Shown here: positions 63,871 through 64,000 of the stretch, one piece after another
How positions within the stretch are numbered: the stretch's first letter is position 1
How the letters are laid out: each line of letters begins with the position of its first letter
Assembly: GCF_006538885.1 (NCBI RefSeq)
Contig: NZ_BJLY01000001.1
Location: 496,001-560,000, forward strand
Origin: Gluconobacter roseus NBRC 3990
GTDB taxonomy: Bacteria; Pseudomonadota; Alphaproteobacteria; Acetobacterales; Acetobacteraceae
Reading direction: 5' to 3'
Length of the DNA stretch: 64,000 nucleotides
Position numbers and translations under genes: made by a program
Notes under the pieces: model-generated
Told to the model about the DNA's origin: nothing
Databases searched by the model: none
What the model saw: the letters and a program-made list of their open reading frames with translations, nothing else

Positions 63871-64000
63871 CAGGCTGTCTGCTTGTGCGCGGGCTCGCCT
63901 GAAAGCGGTTCACGCCCATGCGCCATGATAAGATCGTGTAGCGCCAGCGCAGCCTTCCCGATGGTTTCGCTGTCATATCCCTTCGCCACCAGCGCTACGC
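63870..64000 (-). CDS. C-terminal end of an unidentified protein
   Basis: The minus-strand frame ending at 63870 is open to the window edge and reads VALVAKGYDSETIGKAALAL, then about 20 more residues to the stop. It has normal codon use for this genome and is placed convergently to accA with a terminator between, so it is likely a real gene. Too little is visible to name a family. Confidence 0.5.
   Translation of the reverse strand, partial: VALVAKGYDSETIGKAALALHDLIMAHGREPLSGEPAHKQTA

Overview
The window is an alphaproteobacterial chromosome segment, most likely from an acetic acid bacterium (Acetobacteraceae, Gluconobacter-like). That assignment is an inference from high G+C coding sequence, protein character and gene neighbourhoods typical of alphaproteobacteria (dgt-argS-SPOR-scpAB-tat-serS, and a shikimate kinase/dehydroquinate synthase gene divergent from xerD-accA). 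Coding density is very high. I see no rRNA, tRNA, CRISPR array, prophage or insertion sequence.

Layout. 1-5549: rod-shape operon mreB (5'-truncated), mreC, mreD, mrdA (PBP2), rodA. 5546-10509 (minus): glyQ, glyS, and a nuclease-helicase gene (DUF2075 type) starting 4 nt after glyS. 10664-16210 (plus): DUF2076 protein, Rieske/FAD-dependent oxidoreductase, aspS, ferritin-like protein, small secreted protein, several with clear terminators. 16254-17379 (minus): erpA, xth, divergent from dgt. 17613-26545 (plus): dgt, argS, SPOR protein, scpA, scpB, tatB, tatC, serS and a YbaY/META envelope protein, mostly with touching or overlapping ends; tatA and nagZ, often found in this cluster in relatives, are absent here. 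26783-34504: XRE regulator, Suv3-like RNA helicase (minus), ferredoxin-NADP reductase, glutathione reductase, FUSC transporter. 34511-35807 (minus): alpha/beta hydrolase, secreted protein. 36027-41213 (plus): alkB, class II DAHP synthase, pncB, acidic protein, gltX. 41255-45275 (minus): cysS, trmJ, a KirBac-type K+ channel and an aldose-epimerase-like gene in one operon. 45361-48410: MATE exporter, an MFS transporter broken by an internal deletion, a BON-LysM protein. 48775-51106 (plus): rpsD, prfC. 51144-59351 (minus): mtnK, Nudix, secreted EEP-family protein, carbonic anhydrase, alaS, GtrA protein, OmpA-family porin. 59668-63823: aroKB fusion (minus), then a Pro/Ala-rich protein, xerD and accA (plus). 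63870-64000: C-terminal end of an unidentified minus-strand gene.

Functional themes are cell-wall elongation, translation (glyQS, aspS, argS, serS, gltX, cysS, alaS, rpsD, prfC, trmJ), chromosome condensation, Tat export, Fe-S and thiol redox metabolism, shikimate entry and fatty-acid initiation. I do not see a convincing multi-gene novel system. The best leads are single items: the nuclease-helicase gene, the Tat locus without tatA, the long inverted repeat between alaS and the carbonic anhydrase gene, the structured leaders of rpsD and ompA, a palindrome in the XRE promoter, and the MFS pseudogene lacking the segment for helix 5.
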